Made by a program: the position numbers and the translations under genes
Assembly (NCBI RefSeq): GCF_019175285.1
Contig: NC_056522.1
Location: 71,227,744-71,291,743, forward strand
DNA from: Sceloporus undulatus
Lineage: Eukaryota; Chordata; Lepidosauria; Squamata; Phrynosomatidae
Direction of reading: 5' to 3'
Length of the DNA: 64,000 nt
The notes under the pieces: model-generated
What the model was told of the DNA's origin: nothing
Seen by the model: only the letters and a program-made list of their open reading frames with translations
Databases searched by the model: none
Shown here: positions 47,628 through 64,000 of the stretch, in pieces
Layout of the letters: every line of letters begins with the position of its first letter
How positions within the stretch are numbered: the first letter of the stretch is position 1

Positions 47628-48009
47628 TAGTTTTCTATTTCTTAAAATTTTGCAGGTCCCCTTATGCCTTATTTTGCTCCTTCATCATCACCACCACCAC
47701 TTACGTTGCAGCTTTTGAGTGGAGAGAGTAGTTGATGTGCATTGTCTTTGGAGACTGAGCACAACATCTCCTTAAGGTAAATCAGCAGCTTTAATTACGT
47801 TTGGTCTAATACTGCAGCGTGTCTCTCTATTGAAGTATAGCTTACTTAAAGCCATCTGAATTGGGAACCTTCCGATATGCAATGCTCTCTCTGAATCCTA
47901 CATTGAGTGTACATACTACTGATCTGCTTTAAGGAATTACTTCTGTTATAAGCATACGTTGTGGCACAATTGACATGTGTTTTATATAGTCTTTTCTTTT
48001 CTTTTTTAA

Positions 48010-63730
<15,721 letters not shown>

Positions 63731-63953
63731 TTATTGTTGTGTTCCTTGAAGTTGTTTCTGATTTATGGTGACTCTATCACAGGGTTTTCTTGTCAAGTTT
63801 CTTCAGAGGGAGTTTGCCATTGCTATCCTCTGTAGCTGAGAGAGTGTGACCTGCCCAAGGTCACCCAGTAAGTTTCCATAGGTGATCCAAGATTCAAAGC
63901 TTTATCTACAGAGTCATAGTCCAGTGCTCAGGCCATTACATCACATTTGGCTC
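63731..63953 (-). mobile_element. tRNA-derived SINE
   Basis: Left tail TTATTGTTGTGTTCCTTGAA, core GTGACCTGCCCAAGGTCACC, and head GTGATGTAATGGCCTGAGCA on the minus strand. It lies in URB2 intron 8. Confidence 0.85.
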
Positions 63954-63970
63954 GCTCAAAAGGAAATTAT

Positions 63971-64000
63971 GGCCTGTTACAGGCTGCCAAAATAAAGCTG
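63971..64000. repeat. Palindromic MITE, family B, cut by window end
   Basis: GGCCTGTTACAGGCTGCC followed by AAAATAAAGCTG is the outer left arm of family B. The element continues past base 64000. Confidence 0.8.

Overview
This window is vertebrate nuclear DNA, most probably from a squamate reptile (a lizard; genus not determinable). The reasons are spliced genes with GT-AG introns, tRNA-derived SINEs ending in ACAACAACAA tails, CR1 and L2 LINE pieces, and many short palindromic DNA transposons. Gene order is ABCB10 (-), TAF5L (-), URB2 (+), the order I know from human 1q42.

Region 1 (1 to about 18.5 kb, minus strand) is ABCB10, a mitochondrial inner-membrane ABC half-transporter. Exons 1 to 11 are present. 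The last exons, with Walker B and the H-loop, lie beyond base 1. Exon 1 sits in a CpG-rich promoter and its reading frame is broken near a run of seven G (+ strand), which looks like a homopolymer indel.

Region 2 (18.6 to 28.4 kb) is intergenic. It holds LINE and SINE debris and two GC-rich palindromic elements that imitate CpG islands. I see no gene.

Region 3 (28.4 to 45.2 kb, minus strand) is TAF5L, a WD40 subunit of SAGA/PCAF-type acetyltransferase complexes. All four coding exons are present and join in frame to exactly 589 codons plus stop, with a probable non-coding exon 1 at about 45.16 kb. Intron 1 contains a dense tangle of transposons and a 10-N assembly gap (43609-43618).

Region 4 (45.2 to 64 kb, plus strand) is URB2, a nucleolar ribosome-biogenesis factor. 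A non-coding exon 1 and coding exons 2 to 8 are present, including one coding exon of 3388 nt. The remaining codons (about 97 by comparison with human) lie beyond base 64000.

TAF5L and URB2 are transcribed head to head from one GC-rich promoter of under 400 bp between their first donor sites, with an NRF1 palindrome, a CCAAT box and a GC box. The genes are conserved housekeeping genes. The novelty is mostly in the transposons: a MITE superfamily with GGCC..GTTACAGAC-type ends in AT-rich and CpG-rich versions, nested pogo/Tigger-like elements resembling mammalian families, a hAT element with a degraded target duplication, and one DIRS-like fossil fragment. I found no convincing new protein-coding system.
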